DNA of 64,000 nucleotides from an uncultured Bacteroides sp. (GCA_937890825.1 CALADS010000080.1:62001-126000), one strand, 5' to 3'. Positions 26,698 through 36,343 are shown, counted from the stretch's first letter. Numbers and translations are program-made. Notes: generated by a model not told the origin, from the letters alone.

Positions 26698-28035
26698 ATG
26701 ATTAGTTTAAACATCGAAAAAACTTTCGGATTCGTTTCAAAAGAAAACGTCCTCGCTTATGAAACAGCTGTTAAAGCTGCACAAGAAGCTTTAGAACACG
26801 GAACATGCAAGGGAAATGACTTCTTAGGATGGCTTCACTTACCCTCATCTATAACAGCCGAACACCTGGCAGACTTGAAAGCCACCGCACAGACACTACG
26901 CGAAAACTGCGAGGTAGTGGTGGTAGCCGGTATCGGTGGAAGCTATCTGGGCGCACGTGCCGTTATCGAAGCCTTATCAAACAGCTTTGCTTGGCTACAG
27001 AAAGAGCAAAACGGACCTACCATCCTATTTGCCGGACATAACATCGGTGAAGATTATCTGTATGAACTGACAGACTATCTGAAAGACAAGAAATTCGGTG
27101 TCATCAATATCTCTAAATCGGGTACTACTACAGAAACAGCGCTGGCTTTCCGGCTGCTGAAAAAGCAATGTGAAGACCAACGAGGCAAAGAAATGGCCCG
27201 CAAAGTAATCGTAGCAGTAACCGATGCCAAGAAAGGGGCTGCCCGCGTAACAGCCGACCAGGAAGGATATAAATCCTTTATCATCCCAGACAATGTGGGC
27301 GGACGTTTCTCTGTACTGACTCCGGTAGGTTTGCTGCCTATCGCCGTAGCAGGATATGATATAGAGAAATTAGTGGCCGGTGCTGCAGCTATGGAGAAAG
27401 CCTGTGGACTGGATGTGCCGTTTGCTGAAAATCCGGCTGCACTCTATGCGGCTACACGCAATGAACTCTACAAACAGGGAAAGAAAATTGAAATTCTCGT
27501 AAACTTTAATCCCAAACTGCACTACGTAAATGAATGGTGGAAACAGCTGTATGGTGAATCTGAAGGTAAAGAAGGAAGAGGTATCTTTCCCGCTGCTGTG
27601 GATTTCTCTACCGACTTGCACTCCATGGGACAATGGATTCAGGAAGGTGAACGCACCATCTTTGAAACCGTTATTTCTGTAGAAAAAACTGCTCATAAAC
27701 TGGAAGTGCCTACCGATGAAGCCAACCTGGACGGTCTGAACTTCTTGGCTGGGAAACGGGTAGACGAGGTAAACAAAATGGCAGAACTGGGTACACAATT
27801 AGCTCACGTAGACGGTGGCGTACCTAATATGCGCGTTATTGTGCCGGAACTGAACGAAGAATGCATCGGACAGTTGCTGTACTTCTTTGAAAAGGCTTGC
27901 GGCATAAGCGGTATCTTGCTGGGCGTAAACCCGTTCAACCAACCGGGCGTAGAAGCATATAAGAAAAACATGTTTGCACTGCTTAACAAGCCCGGCTACG
28001 AGGAAGAATCAAAGGCTATCCAAGCTAGATTTTGA
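26698..28035 (+). CDS. pgi: glucose-6-phosphate isomerase
   Basis: Pgi interconverts glucose 6-phosphate and fructose 6-phosphate in glycolysis. At 445 aa it is the short bacterial form shared with Firmicutes rather than the 550-aa enterobacterial form. Signatures are GIGGSYLGARAV (about 80-91), NISKSGTTTETALAF (about 137-151), GGRFSVLTPVGLLP (about 200-213), the Glu-bearing SLHSMGQ-like region HSMGQWIQEG (about 308-317), and the terminal Lys in VEAYKKNMF (about 421). A terminator follows. Confidence 0.97.
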   Translation: MISLNIEKTFGFVSKENVLAYETAVKAAQEALEHGTCKGNDFLGWLHLPSSITAEHLADLKATAQTLRENCEVVVVAGIGGSYLGARAVIEALSNSFAWLQKEQNGPTILFAGHNIGEDYLYELTDYLKDKKFGVINISKSGTTTETALAFRLLKKQCEDQRGKEMARKVIVAVTDAKKGAARVTADQEGYKSFIIPDNVGGRFSVLTPVGLLPIAVAGYDIEKLVAGAAAMEKACGLDVPFAENPAALYAATRNELYKQGKKIEILVNFNPKLHYVNEWWKQLYGESEGKEGRGIFPAAVDFSTDLHSMGQWIQEGERTIFETVISVEKTAHKLEVPTDEANLDGLNFLAGKRVDEVNKMAELGTQLAHVDGGVPNMRVIVPELNEECIGQLLYFFEKACGISGILLGVNPFNQPGVEAYKKNMFALLNKPGYEEESKAIQARF

Positions 28036-28056
28036 AAAATATTTCATCCATTAAAC

Positions 28057-28099
28057 GACCGCAGGCGGGCAGTATACTGTTCGTCTGCGGTCTGATTTT
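28057..28099 (+). terminator. rho-independent terminator after pgi
   Basis: The stem GACCGCAG/CTGCGGTC (28057-28064 and 28085-28092), with an inner CAGTATACTG palindrome, is followed by TGATTTTT. Confidence 0.75.
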
Positions 28100-28115
28100 T
28101 AATCAATAGGTATTT

Positions 28116-28871
28116 ATGTATAAAGAAGCAATCGCCCGCTATCTGCAAAAAGTCGGGCACTCACACATTCATCTGAAAGCTGCCTTGTTCGATATGGATG
28201 GGGTACTTTTCAACTCTATGCCCTATCACGCTGATGCCTGGCATACGGTAATGAAACGACATGGACTGGATTTAAGCCGTGAAGAAGCGTATCTACACGA
28301 AGGCCGCACCGGTGCGGCCACCATCAACATTGTGTACCAACGCACCTACGGCCAAAATGCAACCCCTGAAATGATAGAAAGCATCTATGCAGAGAAAAGC
28401 AAAGAGTTTAACCGTCACCCCGAACCGGAACGTATGCCGGGTGCATGGGAGATACTGCAACAGATGAAAAGCGAAAATCTGACGACGGTACTGGTAACAG
28501 GTTCAGGACAATTGTCGTTACTGGATAGGCTTTCTCATAATTTTCCGGGCGTATTCGACCGCGAACATATGGTAACAGCTTTCGATGTAAAATACGGTAA
28601 GCCTCATCCGGAACCATATCTGATGGGACTGGAAAAAGCGGGAGTAAAAGCCAACGAAGCCATCGTTGTGGAAAATGCCCCCATTGGTGTACAGGCAGGT
28701 GTAGCCGCCGGTATCTTTACCATAGCCGTAAATACAGGTCCGCTCAATGAGCAGGTATTGTGGGATGCAGGAGCCAATCTGGTATTTCCTTCCATGATGG
28801 ATTTCTGCAACCATTGGGAAGATATTAAAAAACAATTGGATGAATACCCTGCTACAAAGGTGGAAAAATAA
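28116..28871 (+). CDS. HAD-superfamily phosphatase/phosphomutase (beta-PGM-like)
   Basis: A 251-aa haloacid dehalogenase protein of the beta-phosphoglucomutase-like subfamily. Motif I is FDMDGVLFNSM (nucleophile Asp about 28), followed by an alpha-helical cap with HADAWHTVMKRHGL. Motif II is LVTGSGQ (about 128), motif III KYGKPHPEPY (Lys about 160) and motif IV VVENAPIGVQAG (about 185). An extra 20 residues precede motif I. Substrates of this group are sugar phosphates or similar. It starts 16 bases after the pgi terminator. Confidence 0.88.
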   Translation: MYKEAIARYLQKVGHSHIHLKAALFDMDGVLFNSMPYHADAWHTVMKRHGLDLSREEAYLHEGRTGAATINIVYQRTYGQNATPEMIESIYAEKSKEFNRHPEPERMPGAWEILQQMKSENLTTVLVTGSGQLSLLDRLSHNFPGVFDREHMVTAFDVKYGKPHPEPYLMGLEKAGVKANEAIVVENAPIGVQAGVAAGIFTIAVNTGPLNEQVLWDAGANLVFPSMMDFCNHWEDIKKQLDEYPATKVEK

Positions 28872-28897
28872 AGAAATACTCAACTACGAAAAAGAAA

Positions 28898-28937
28898 AGA
28901 GGCTGTTTCAATGAATACATCGAAACAGCCTCTTTCT
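28898..28937. terminator. terminator between the HAD gene and tRNA-Arg (probably bidirectional)
   Basis: Perfect 12-bp arms (28898-28909 and 28922-28933), with a T-rich tail to the right and an A-rich lead to the left, can stop the HAD transcript and the convergent tRNA transcript. Confidence 0.8.
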
Positions 28938-28941
28938 TATG

Positions 28942-29014
28942 TGACCCCGGTGCGATTCAAACGCACGACCTTCAGAACCGGAATCTGACGCTCTATTCAC
29001 TAAGCTACGGAGCC
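28942..29014 (-). tRNA. tRNA-Arg (anticodon CCG)
   Basis: A 73-base cloverleaf on the minus strand: acceptor GGCTCCG paired with CGGGGTC (one G-U), discriminator A, D arm with GCTTAGTGAATAGAGC, anticodon stem TCAGA/TCTGA with loop TTCCGGT (anticodon CCG, reads CGG), and T arm GTGCG-TTTGAAT-CGCAC. CCA is not encoded. A -7 box lies at 29030-29037. Confidence 0.95.
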
Positions 29015-29029
29015 ATATTTAAGCGACGA

Positions 29030-29037
29030 CAAAAGTA
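29030..29037 (-). promoter_or_regulatory. -7 promoter box of tRNA-Arg
   Basis: Minus-strand TACTTTTG matches TAnnTTTG, 16 bases before the mature tRNA 5' end. Confidence 0.55.
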
Positions 29038-29187
29038 TAAAAAAAATCGGCATTCACCTAACATTTCTACAAATTTATCTTCCTCACCCCTTAACTAAAT
29101 ATTGATATTTTGAAAATAAAGAAAAGAAAACACTTCTCATAATGATATTTTTTATTGCATTGTTGCATCATATATTAATATTATCCA

Positions 29188-29195
29188 TATCTTTG
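29188..29195 (+). promoter_or_regulatory. -7 promoter box of asnA
   Basis: TATCTTTG matches TAnnTTTG, 49 bases before the asnA ATG. A TTG at 29163-29165 (22-base spacer) is a possible -33 element. Confidence 0.55.
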
Positions 29196-29243
29196 CAGTA
29201 CAAATTAACAAAGATAATCTAAGAACATTTTACAAAAAGCAAT

Positions 29244-30287
29244 ATGAGTTACCTGATAAAGCCGGAAGGATACACTCCCTTATTAGATCTGAAACAAACA
29301 GAGCTGGGTATTAAACAAATCAAAGATTTCTTCCAAATGAATCTTTCGTCTGAGCTGCGTCTGCGCCGCGTTACAGCTCCACTATTTGTGTTGAAGGGAA
29401 TGGGTATCAACGACGATTTGAATGGGGTAGAAAGAGCTGTAAGCTTCCCCATCAAAGACTTAGGGGATGCCAAAGCCGAAGTGGTACATTCGCTAGCCAA
29501 GTGGAAAAGACTGACGCTGGCAGAGTACAATATTGAACCGGGATATGGTATCTATACAGATATGAATGCCATCCGCGCCGATGAAGAACTGGGCAACCTA
29601 CACTCACTCTATGTAGATCAGTGGGATTGGGAACGTGTTATCAGACCGGAAGACAGAAATGTAGAATTCTTGAAGGCAATCGTCACCCGCATTTATGCGG
29701 CTATGGTAAGAACCGAATACATGGTATATGAGATGTACCCACAAATAAAACCGTGCCTGCCCGAACCCCAACAGCTACATTTTATCCATGCCGAAGAGTT
29801 AAGGCAGTTATATCCGAACATGGAGCCCAAATGTCGCGAACATACCATCTGCCAGAAGTATGGAGCAGTATTCATCATCGGTATCGGATGTAAGTTAAGC
29901 GACGGAAAAAAACATGATGGCCGGTCGCCGGACTATGACGACTATACCACAACCGGACTCAACGGACTGCCCGGACTAAATGGCGACTTACTACTGTGGA
30001 ACCCTGTGCTACAGCGCAGCATAGAGTTGTCGTCCATGGGGATACGGGTGGACAAAGAAACCTTGCTAAAGCAGGTTAAAGAAGCCGGAGAGGAAAAACG
30101 ATTGGAACTTTATTTCCACAAAAGATTATTGGAAGGCACATTACCACTTTGTATCGGAGGAGGTATTGGACAGTCTAGATTATGCATGTTCTACCTGCGC
30201 AAAGCACACATCGGAGAAATACAAGCCAGCATATGGCCTGATGATATGCGAGAGGAATGCAGAAAACATAACATTCATCTTATCTGA
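29244..30287 (+). CDS. asnA: aspartate-ammonia ligase (asparagine synthetase A)
   Basis: AsnA makes asparagine from aspartate, ammonia and ATP. This 347-aa class II synthetase-like protein is slightly longer than E. coli AsnA (330). Visible motifs are LRLRRVTAPLFV (about 38-49), the VHSLAKWKR segment (about 81-89), YTDMNAIRADEEL (about 104-116), VDQWDWE (about 124-130) and the C-terminal ATP-site motif GGGIGQSRLCMF (about 303-314). It has its own promoter box and a terminator at 30318-30377. Confidence 0.96.
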   Translation: MSYLIKPEGYTPLLDLKQTELGIKQIKDFFQMNLSSELRLRRVTAPLFVLKGMGINDDLNGVERAVSFPIKDLGDAKAEVVHSLAKWKRLTLAEYNIEPGYGIYTDMNAIRADEELGNLHSLYVDQWDWERVIRPEDRNVEFLKAIVTRIYAAMVRTEYMVYEMYPQIKPCLPEPQQLHFIHAEELRQLYPNMEPKCREHTICQKYGAVFIIGIGCKLSDGKKHDGRSPDYDDYTTTGLNGLPGLNGDLLLWNPVLQRSIELSSMGIRVDKETLLKQVKEAGEEKRLELYFHKRLLEGTLPLCIGGGIGQSRLCMFYLRKAHIGEIQASIWPDDMREECRKHNIHLI

Positions 30288-30317
30288 CACATTTGTATCA
30301 GGGATGCATTCCCCATC

Positions 30318-30377
30318 CAGCCGCTCCACAGTTCTGCTACTTTACTGCAAAATACTGTAGGGCGGCTGATTTTTTTT
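30318..30377 (+). terminator. terminator after asnA
   Basis: CAGCCGC/GCGGCTG arms (30318-30324 and 30362-30368), with an inner ACAGT/ACTGT pair, are followed by eight T residues. Confidence 0.7.
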
Positions 30378-30414
30378 CATTACCTTCGTCGCATCAAACC
30401 AAGCTGATTCAAAC

Positions 30415-31077
30415 ATGAAGGTACAAATAGAAGAAAGCTGGAAACAGCAGCTACAAGAAGAATTTGAAAAGCCTTACTTTGAGGCTTTGACCCACTTTGT
30501 GAAAAATGAATATGCCCAGGGGGTGGTATATCCTCCCGGAAAACTAATCTTCAATGCCTTTAATCTCTGTCCCTTCGACCGGGTAAAAGTGGTCATCATC
30601 GGGCAAGATCCGTATCACGGACCCGGACAGGCTCACGGACTTTGCTTCTCAGTCAACGATGGAATAGCTTTTCCGCCTTCTCTAGTGAATATCTTCAAGG
30701 AACTGAAAAATGATATGGGGATAGAAAAGCCAGCCAGCGGAAACCTTACCCGATGGGCCGAACAAGGGGTGCTGATGCTGAATGCCACACTGACCGTACG
30801 CGCCCACCAAGCCGGTTCACACCAGCGACAGGGGTGGGAAACCTTTACAGACGCTGTGATACGTAAGTTGGCAGAGGAAAGAGACCACCTCGTATTTATT
30901 CTATGGGGAGGATATGCTCAACGCAAAGGTGCCTTCATCGACCGGAACAGACACCTAGTACTTGCCTCGGCACATCCTTCTCCGCTATCCGCCTACAACG
31001 GTTTCTTCGGAAACAAGCATTTCAGCCGTACCAATGAATACCTGATAGCTCATGGAGAACAGCCTATAGTCTGGTAA
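30415..31077 (+). CDS. ung: uracil-DNA glycosylase
   Basis: Ung removes uracil from DNA in base excision repair. The 220-aa family 1 enzyme shows the water-activating motif GQDPYHGPGQAHGL (Asp about 64), the uracil-specificity FSVNDGIAFPPSL region (about 80-92), LMLNATLTVR (about 121-130) and the DNA-intercalating motif HPSPLSAYNG (about 186-195). A one-mismatch -7 box, TACCTTCG, lies at 30381-30388 immediately after the asnA terminator. It converges on lptD with a shared hairpin between them. Confidence 0.97.
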   Translation: MKVQIEESWKQQLQEEFEKPYFEALTHFVKNEYAQGVVYPPGKLIFNAFNLCPFDRVKVVIIGQDPYHGPGQAHGLCFSVNDGIAFPPSLVNIFKELKNDMGIEKPASGNLTRWAEQGVLMLNATLTVRAHQAGSHQRQGWETFTDAVIRKLAEERDHLVFILWGGYAQRKGAFIDRNRHLVLASAHPSPLSAYNGFFGNKHFSRTNEYLIAHGEQPIVW

Positions 31078-31091
31078 ACCTCTTTGCTACC

Positions 31092-31140
31092 AACGAATAA
31101 TCCCCTTGCTGCATCGGTTACAGCAAGGGGATTATTCGTT
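31092..31140. terminator. hairpin between convergent ung and lptD
   Basis: Perfect 20-bp arms (31092-31111 and 31121-31140) with a nine-base loop lie between the two stop codons. There is no long T run in either direction, but the position suits a bidirectional terminator. Confidence 0.7.
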
Positions 31141-31172
31141 AGGTTGAAAACTAAAAGGTATCAAATTTCCTA

Positions 31173-33938
31173 TTAATACCAGCGGATGTTGCTCTGCGTC
31201 TGGCTGCGTTGTTCCCATTTCAAATCCTGCAAAATGCTGGCATTGGCACGGATGGTGAAATTGTAATATTTCCAACGACCAAAAGGAGAAAGGCTGGCCG
31301 ACATACTAAAGCAGTGCAAATCTCTCGTAATATTGAAAGCCGTCTGTACTATCTCTTTGGCATTGAAATCATACCCGGTATTAAAGTTGACTGCCCATTT
31401 ATTGGAAAGCTTCACATTACCGTTCACGTTGAGCGAATTCAAACTGAACTTATACGGGTAGCGCATGGTCTTCCGGTTGATAGGCTTGCTGGTATCTTCT
31501 GATATGTTGAAACCCGTACTCAGGTTGATGGACCAAGGCATCTTGAATACCTGATAGCCGTCGGAATCCACGTCTGCCTCGCGGGTCTTCTTTTCCGTGA
31601 TGCCTCTTTGTTCATCTGCCCCCGACACATTCTCGTCTTCTCCTTCTCCCTTCTGCTCATCTTTCTCATCATCCAGCTTTTCACCGGTAAACAAGGCTTT
31701 GACTTTTTTCCAACTGTCGTTGTTCAACGTATAGCTGAATGAAGTGCCGTAACCTTGGAAACGTCCGAATCGTCCGTACGACCATTCCGTGCGGTCGCCC
31801 ACCTTTACATTACCGTTTTTATCGAATGTATAGGCATAGGTGGCAAACACTGCATTCATACTGAACGTATAATTCTTGCTCAGCTTCAGACGAAGGTTCA
31901 TGTTCAAGTTACTCCACGGGCGTACTTTGGCAGCCGTATTATACGACATATTGAAACCAAATTCATCAATCAGGCTCACCTTGCGGATAGAGTCGTTTTT
32001 ATCCTTATACTTCATTTCCAAGTTATTGGAGATACCAAAAGAGATATTACCCGACCTTCCTCTTCCGGGAGGGCTGAAAGCCTGACCGGCATAAGGCGAA
32101 TACACCACGGTATCTTGCGTACCATCCAGATTCGGGCGATAGTAAGTTTCGTAATAGCCGAACCGGCTGGAACCAAAGTCGGGAGCCGCACTGAAAGACA
32201 CGGTAGGTGTAATGACGTGGCGAATCTGAATTTCCTTCTTCTTCATGAACAAGGGCTTATACATACCATAAATCTTGGTATTGACACTGATGCTACCCCG
32301 ATAATCATACACCCTGTGAAAACCATAAATGGTATCCGTATTCACTTCGCGTCCGCTGGTTCCAGCATTCGGATCCCAGTCCTTCATTATCTTACGCGTG
32401 TACCAGCGTTCTGTATAGTTCACACTAGGCGTTACATTGAAATACTTAAAGAGCGTAAAGGTAGCACTCACCGGAATATCGTGCTGCATACCGTTCTCCC
32501 AATCCTTGATAAGATTCGATTTGAACAGCTTGTCATCCTTGGTCTGTATGCTGTTCTTCAAACGTCCCGTGTAGCGGAAAGAAATCTTTTCGTACCATCT
32601 TTCATTGCCCACCGCTTTTTTTCGCTTAAAGGGGAACATCGTAGTCAGCGAGATATTCATATCGGGCAAGGTCACGTTAACAGAAGAGTCCTTCATGTTT
32701 TGAGCAATGTTCGACGTAGCCGAAACCGTCAGTTTCTTATCGAAGAAATAACGGGTGTAGCTGATACTAGAGGTCTTGGTGTTCTGCGACATAGCCGTAC
32801 CGTTGTACATATTACCGATGTTGGTACGCTCATAGCTACTGGTGGCAAAGTTTACGCTGGCCGAGAAAGTCTGGTTCGGATTCGCCTTGGGGTCCTGGCG
32901 GTGCGACCACACAATCTTGAAGTCTTTGGCCTCTGAATAGTCGGGCAATCCCTTGTCACCAGTTTTGGTAACCTGGTAGCTGGCTTGCAGTAAACCCGAA
33001 TATTTATACCGCTTGATATAATTGCTTTCTGCGTTCAAGGCCCACGAACCCTTCGTAAAGATGTCACCCCGAAGTTTCAGGTCCATGCGGTCGCTGATGG
33101 CAAAGTAATACCCGCCGTCGGTCAGACCGAATCCGCGGTTAGAGTCATCCATATAGGTAGGCATCAGGAATCCCGACTGATAGCTGCTGGAGAACGGGAA
33201 AAAGAAGAACGGCACAGCTAAAGGCAACGGAACATCTTCTACCACCAGGTAAGCCGGTCCGGTCACTACATTCTTCTTCGGACGAACCTTGGCATAGGTC
33301 ATCTGCATATAGAAGTGGGGATGCTCGTGATTGTCGCAAGTGGTATACCGTCCACTCTTCATATACAATTCATCGTTCAGGCCCTTTTTGGCATTGTTAC
33401 CGGTCACATATCCTTCTCCCTGTTGGCTCACCACATTGCTGATGATACCCTTTTTACTCTTGAAGTTATACCGTATGGTATTGGTTTCGTAGGGTGTCTC
33501 ACCGTCCTTGAACACGGGAGTACCTTGCAGGGTACCCAGTGAATCTTCTACGCCATGCGCATAGACGGTGCTGCTGTCCATGTTCATGGTAATGACATCA
33601 GCCGTCAGCTCAATAGGTTTGGAGCCTTGCTGATACACCACTTTTCCTTGTCCATAGAGATGGGCAAAACCATTTTGGGTAAAAACGATAGAATCGGTAG
33701 CCTCGTAAGTGACCGGTGCATCCAGCCCGTCTTTTTTCTTGGGTGCAGGCACACTGTCCGGTGCCAGCGAATCTGTATTCAATGAATCTACAGGCAATGA
33801 ATCGCCCTTAAGAACCGAAGATTCTGCCCTTTTTCGGGTAGGTGCTATCTTCCCCCTCCTACGTTGGGACAAAGCCTCACCGGAAATCAGGAGCAAGACA
33901 AACATCAACAGAAATGATATGACTATTTTTGGTTTCAA
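31173..33938 (-). CDS. lptD: LPS-assembly protein LptD-like outer-membrane protein
   Basis: LptD inserts lipopolysaccharide into the outer leaflet. This 921-aa version has a signal peptide, a low-complexity Ser/Asp/Pro segment (about 45-75), an OstA-type periplasmic beta-jellyroll (VTYEATDSIVFTQNGFAHLYG onward, about 75-215), and a large C-terminal beta-barrel with alternating aromatic strands ending in Trp-Tyr. The cysteine pairs of E. coli LptD are not conserved. The start is unclear: a TTG at 33977 lies inside the -7 box at 33975-33982, so it is unlikely. TTG 33938 gives an ideal signal peptide (KPK followed by about 14 hydrophobic residues), and ATG 33905 gives one with no basic N-terminus. 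I use 33938. LptE was not seen. Confidence 0.88.
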   Translation of the reverse strand: MKPKIVISFLLMFVLLLISGEALSQRRRGKIAPTRKRAESSVLKGDSLPVDSLNTDSLAPDSVPAPKKKDGLDAPVTYEATDSIVFTQNGFAHLYGQGKVVYQQGSKPIELTADVITMNMDSSTVYAHGVEDSLGTLQGTPVFKDGETPYETNTIRYNFKSKKGIISNVVSQQGEGYVTGNNAKKGLNDELYMKSGRYTTCDNHEHPHFYMQMTYAKVRPKKNVVTGPAYLVVEDVPLPLAVPFFFFPFSSSYQSGFLMPTYMDDSNRGFGLTDGGYYFAISDRMDLKLRGDIFTKGSWALNAESNYIKRYKYSGLLQASYQVTKTGDKGLPDYSEAKDFKIVWSHRQDPKANPNQTFSASVNFATSSYERTNIGNMYNGTAMSQNTKTSSISYTRYFFDKKLTVSATSNIAQNMKDSSVNVTLPDMNISLTTMFPFKRKKAVGNERWYEKISFRYTGRLKNSIQTKDDKLFKSNLIKDWENGMQHDIPVSATFTLFKYFNVTPSVNYTERWYTRKIMKDWDPNAGTSGREVNTDTIYGFHRVYDYRGSISVNTKIYGMYKPLFMKKKEIQIRHVITPTVSFSAAPDFGSSRFGYYETYYRPNLDGTQDTVVYSPYAGQAFSPPGRGRSGNISFGISNNLEMKYKDKNDSIRKVSLIDEFGFNMSYNTAAKVRPWSNLNMNLRLKLSKNYTFSMNAVFATYAYTFDKNGNVKVGDRTEWSYGRFGRFQGYGTSFSYTLNNDSWKKVKALFTGEKLDDEKDEQKGEGEDENVSGADEQRGITEKKTREADVDSDGYQVFKMPWSINLSTGFNISEDTSKPINRKTMRYPYKFSLNSLNVNGNVKLSNKWAVNFNTGYDFNAKEIVQTAFNITRDLHCFSMSASLSPFGRWKYYNFTIRANASILQDLKWEQRSQTQSNIRWY

Positions 33939-33974
33939 TGATTTTATTAGCTTATAGTTTCCGCTTTGAGTGGA

Positions 33975-33982
33975 CAAAAGTA
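33975..33982 (-). promoter_or_regulatory. -7 promoter box of lptD
   Basis: Minus-strand TACTTTTG matches TAnnTTTG. Its own TTG is in frame with lptD but would be untranscribed. Confidence 0.5.
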
Positions 33983-34028
33983 CATATTTTAAACGGATAA
34001 TCGGTGTTTTTTTGAAAAAAATAGATGC

Positions 34029-34586
34029 CTACAAGAATTGTTCGCACCAACGGTCGAAACGACGAAGACCTGCTTCGCCATAGCGTGCCAGACTGTTACG
34101 GGCTTTTTCCACACTTTTCTCCCGATCCAAATGAGTCTTGGAGTAAAACTTATCCGCAAAGCAGATGACTTGTTCTTCCAGGCTTACGGGCAGCATATCG
34201 CGATGAGGTACCGGCAACTCCCGCGCCAGTATATCCTCCAGCGACAAGCCGGCACCGGTATGCCGCTCACACACCAGTGCATGCCGCAGATACCCTTCTC
34301 TGCGCATCAGTTCGGCTCCCAGATACCCGTGACAGATATACGGTTTGTCGCCGAAACAGCAGATACCGTCGGCATCGGTCAGAAAAATGCCGATATCGTG
34401 CAGCATAGCCGCTTCATAAAGAAAATCCTCGTCCAACTTTAGTTCCGGATGCCGGTGTGCTATTTCCAATGCTTTCTGAGCCACACTTCTACTGTGTGTC
34501 CACAAGATGTGTCGCAGTTGCTCGGCACCGGCATAGTATTTATCTATAATTCTTTGGGGTAAAGTGAGTCGTTGTTCCTGTTCCAT
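34029..34586 (-). CDS. HD-domain metal-dependent phosphohydrolase
   Basis: A 185-aa protein with the HD signature: His about 31 (WTHSRSVAQKAL), AMLHDIGIFL (HD about 62-63), CHGYLGAELM (His about 87) and Asp in ICFADKFYSK (about 144). Members hydrolyse nucleotides or cyclic nucleotides. This small stand-alone type is widespread in Bacteroidales and its substrate is not known. It starts three bases after the GT39 stop, so both are one unit. Confidence 0.85.
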   Translation of the reverse strand: MEQEQRLTLPQRIIDKYYAGAEQLRHILWTHSRSVAQKALEIAHRHPELKLDEDFLYEAAMLHDIGIFLTDADGICCFGDKPYICHGYLGAELMRREGYLRHALVCERHTGAGLSLEDILARELPVPHRDMLPVSLEEQVICFADKFYSKTHLDREKSVEKARNSLARYGEAGLRRFDRWCEQFL

Positions 34587-34589
34587 AGT

Positions 34590-36323
34590 TTATTTCTTTT
34601 GGAATTTATAAATCAGCACTTGCGAACGAAGGTCACAGCTGCGGTAAGGAGTCTGATGAAGCTCTTCCAGCAGATACGTACCGGCAAATTCCTCCATGAA
34701 GCGTTCTTGGTCTCTTACAGCCACCACTACAATTCCTTGTCCTTCCGGATGCTCCAATGCAAAATTGCGCATACGGTCGTTCAGGTAATAATTGGCTCCA
34801 TAAAAACGAATCAAGCGGTCGGTATAGGAATAAACCGGTCCCTGGGGCACGTATTGATTAAAGCAGGCAGCCAACCGTTTGTCCGACTTTACAGAAAGCA
34901 CTGTAGGCTGATATACACCGTCCAGACTGACAAAGATAGCCATCATCATACCGGCTACCCCATACAGCAGCGAGCGGATATCGGCTTTTCTGGCTACAGC
35001 CCACAGCAGACACATGCCGGCTACAAGGGGCAGCAACACGATAAACCACTTACCCACCGATAGAGGCGTGGTTTCCAATGCCTGAACAAAAGCGATGTTC
35101 TCGGCAGCATGACGACCGTTTCCCCAGATACTGTCGGGCAGCCATCCCATACGCACCACAAAAAACACCAACGTCAGCAACACACCAAGTGTAGCAAATA
35201 CACGAGCGCAAATGCGAAACAGTCTGACACCGCGAGATACATGCATCCACAGGTATTCGGCTATCAGTACCGCCATAAACGGATAGATAGGCAGCAGATA
35301 CACACTGCGCTTGCTCTTGGGAATACAATAGAATGTAAAGATGAACAGAATCACCACCCAGGTGAAGAGTGACAGCGGAGACTGCTGACGGAACCTGTTC
35401 CAAGCCTTCTTCAAACGCTCTCCCCACGAGGCCCCTTCGGGCAGGCAGCGCATACCTTTCCAATCCACTTCAAACAAAGAAATCAGCAGCACAAGGGTCC
35501 AGGGCACCCAGCCCCAAATAAGGGTCAGGAAATTATACCACATCGGATTTTCATGCGAGCCATAAGACATGGTTCCTGAGAAACGGCCCAGGTTTTCTTC
35601 TACCATCAGATCGATGAAGGCATCACCGCCCTGAAGCGAAGCGGCATACAGCCACACACCATAAGGAATCAACGTAAGGAGGCCGATAAGCAGCAGAGAA
35701 AAGAAGGTAGAAGCGAAAGAACGGCCGCGCAGAAGCTGATACAGACCGATACACGTACACGGGAAGATAGATCCTACCGGACCCTTGGTCAGAGTAGCTG
35801 CTGCCATCAGCACTACCGCCAGCCAAGGAATACCTTTACGGTTGGCCTCATCCCAACGAAACAGCAGACAAAGGGAAATGACGATCAACGACACCTGCAA
35901 CATGTCTACACGACAAGCCACCGCTGCACGGTGCACCTCGAACGAAGTGAGCAGTAATAAAGAAGTCAGCACAGCCGTTCTCACACCCTTACGCTTAGCT
36001 ATAAAGAGGAAAAAGACTAGCTGCATGGCCAGGAAAGCTAAGGCCGACGGCATACGGGCAGACCATTCCGTCACCTCGCCGCCAAAGAGCGTAGAAATGG
36101 CAGCTATACACCAATACAGAAAAGGAGGTTTGTAAGCGATATCTGTGCCATAATTAATCGGTAATAACCAATTACCACTTTCCAGTATAGAAACGGCTAC
36201 AATGGCCTCTCTCGGCTCTCCTTTGGAGTAGAACAGCGTTTCACCGAGAAACGGCAGAAGTATACAAGCACTTAACAAGGCTACCAGCCAGAATGCCTTC
36301 TTTTTGTCTAACATATTTTCCAT
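34590..36323 (-). CDS. ArnT/PMT-like glycosyltransferase (GT39/GT83)
   Basis: A 577-aa polytopic membrane protein with 11-13 helices. The N-terminal loop GEPREAIVAVSILESGNWLLP (Glu about 36 and 39) is the acidic motif of the dolichyl- or undecaprenyl-phosphate sugar transferases such as ArnT, and YKPPFLYWCIA follows. The C-terminal 100 residues form a periplasmic domain. Members transfer sugars, for example aminoarabinose, to lipid A or proteins from a polyprenyl carrier. The sugar here is unknown. The divergent promoter pair with the sulfatase gene (36344-36351 and 36373-36380) suggests joint control of an envelope-modification block. Confidence 0.88.
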   Translation of the reverse strand: MENMLDKKKAFWLVALLSACILLPFLGETLFYSKGEPREAIVAVSILESGNWLLPINYGTDIAYKPPFLYWCIAAISTLFGGEVTEWSARMPSALAFLAMQLVFFLFIAKRKGVRTAVLTSLLLLTSFEVHRAAVACRVDMLQVSLIVISLCLLFRWDEANRKGIPWLAVVLMAAATLTKGPVGSIFPCTCIGLYQLLRGRSFASTFFSLLLIGLLTLIPYGVWLYAASLQGGDAFIDLMVEENLGRFSGTMSYGSHENPMWYNFLTLIWGWVPWTLVLLISLFEVDWKGMRCLPEGASWGERLKKAWNRFRQQSPLSLFTWVVILFIFTFYCIPKSKRSVYLLPIYPFMAVLIAEYLWMHVSRGVRLFRICARVFATLGVLLTLVFFVVRMGWLPDSIWGNGRHAAENIAFVQALETTPLSVGKWFIVLLPLVAGMCLLWAVARKADIRSLLYGVAGMMMAIFVSLDGVYQPTVLSVKSDKRLAACFNQYVPQGPVYSYTDRLIRFYGANYYLNDRMRNFALEHPEGQGIVVVAVRDQERFMEEFAGTYLLEELHQTPYRSCDLRSQVLIYKFQKK

Positions 36324-36343
36324 TGTTTTTTCTTTTGACTCCG

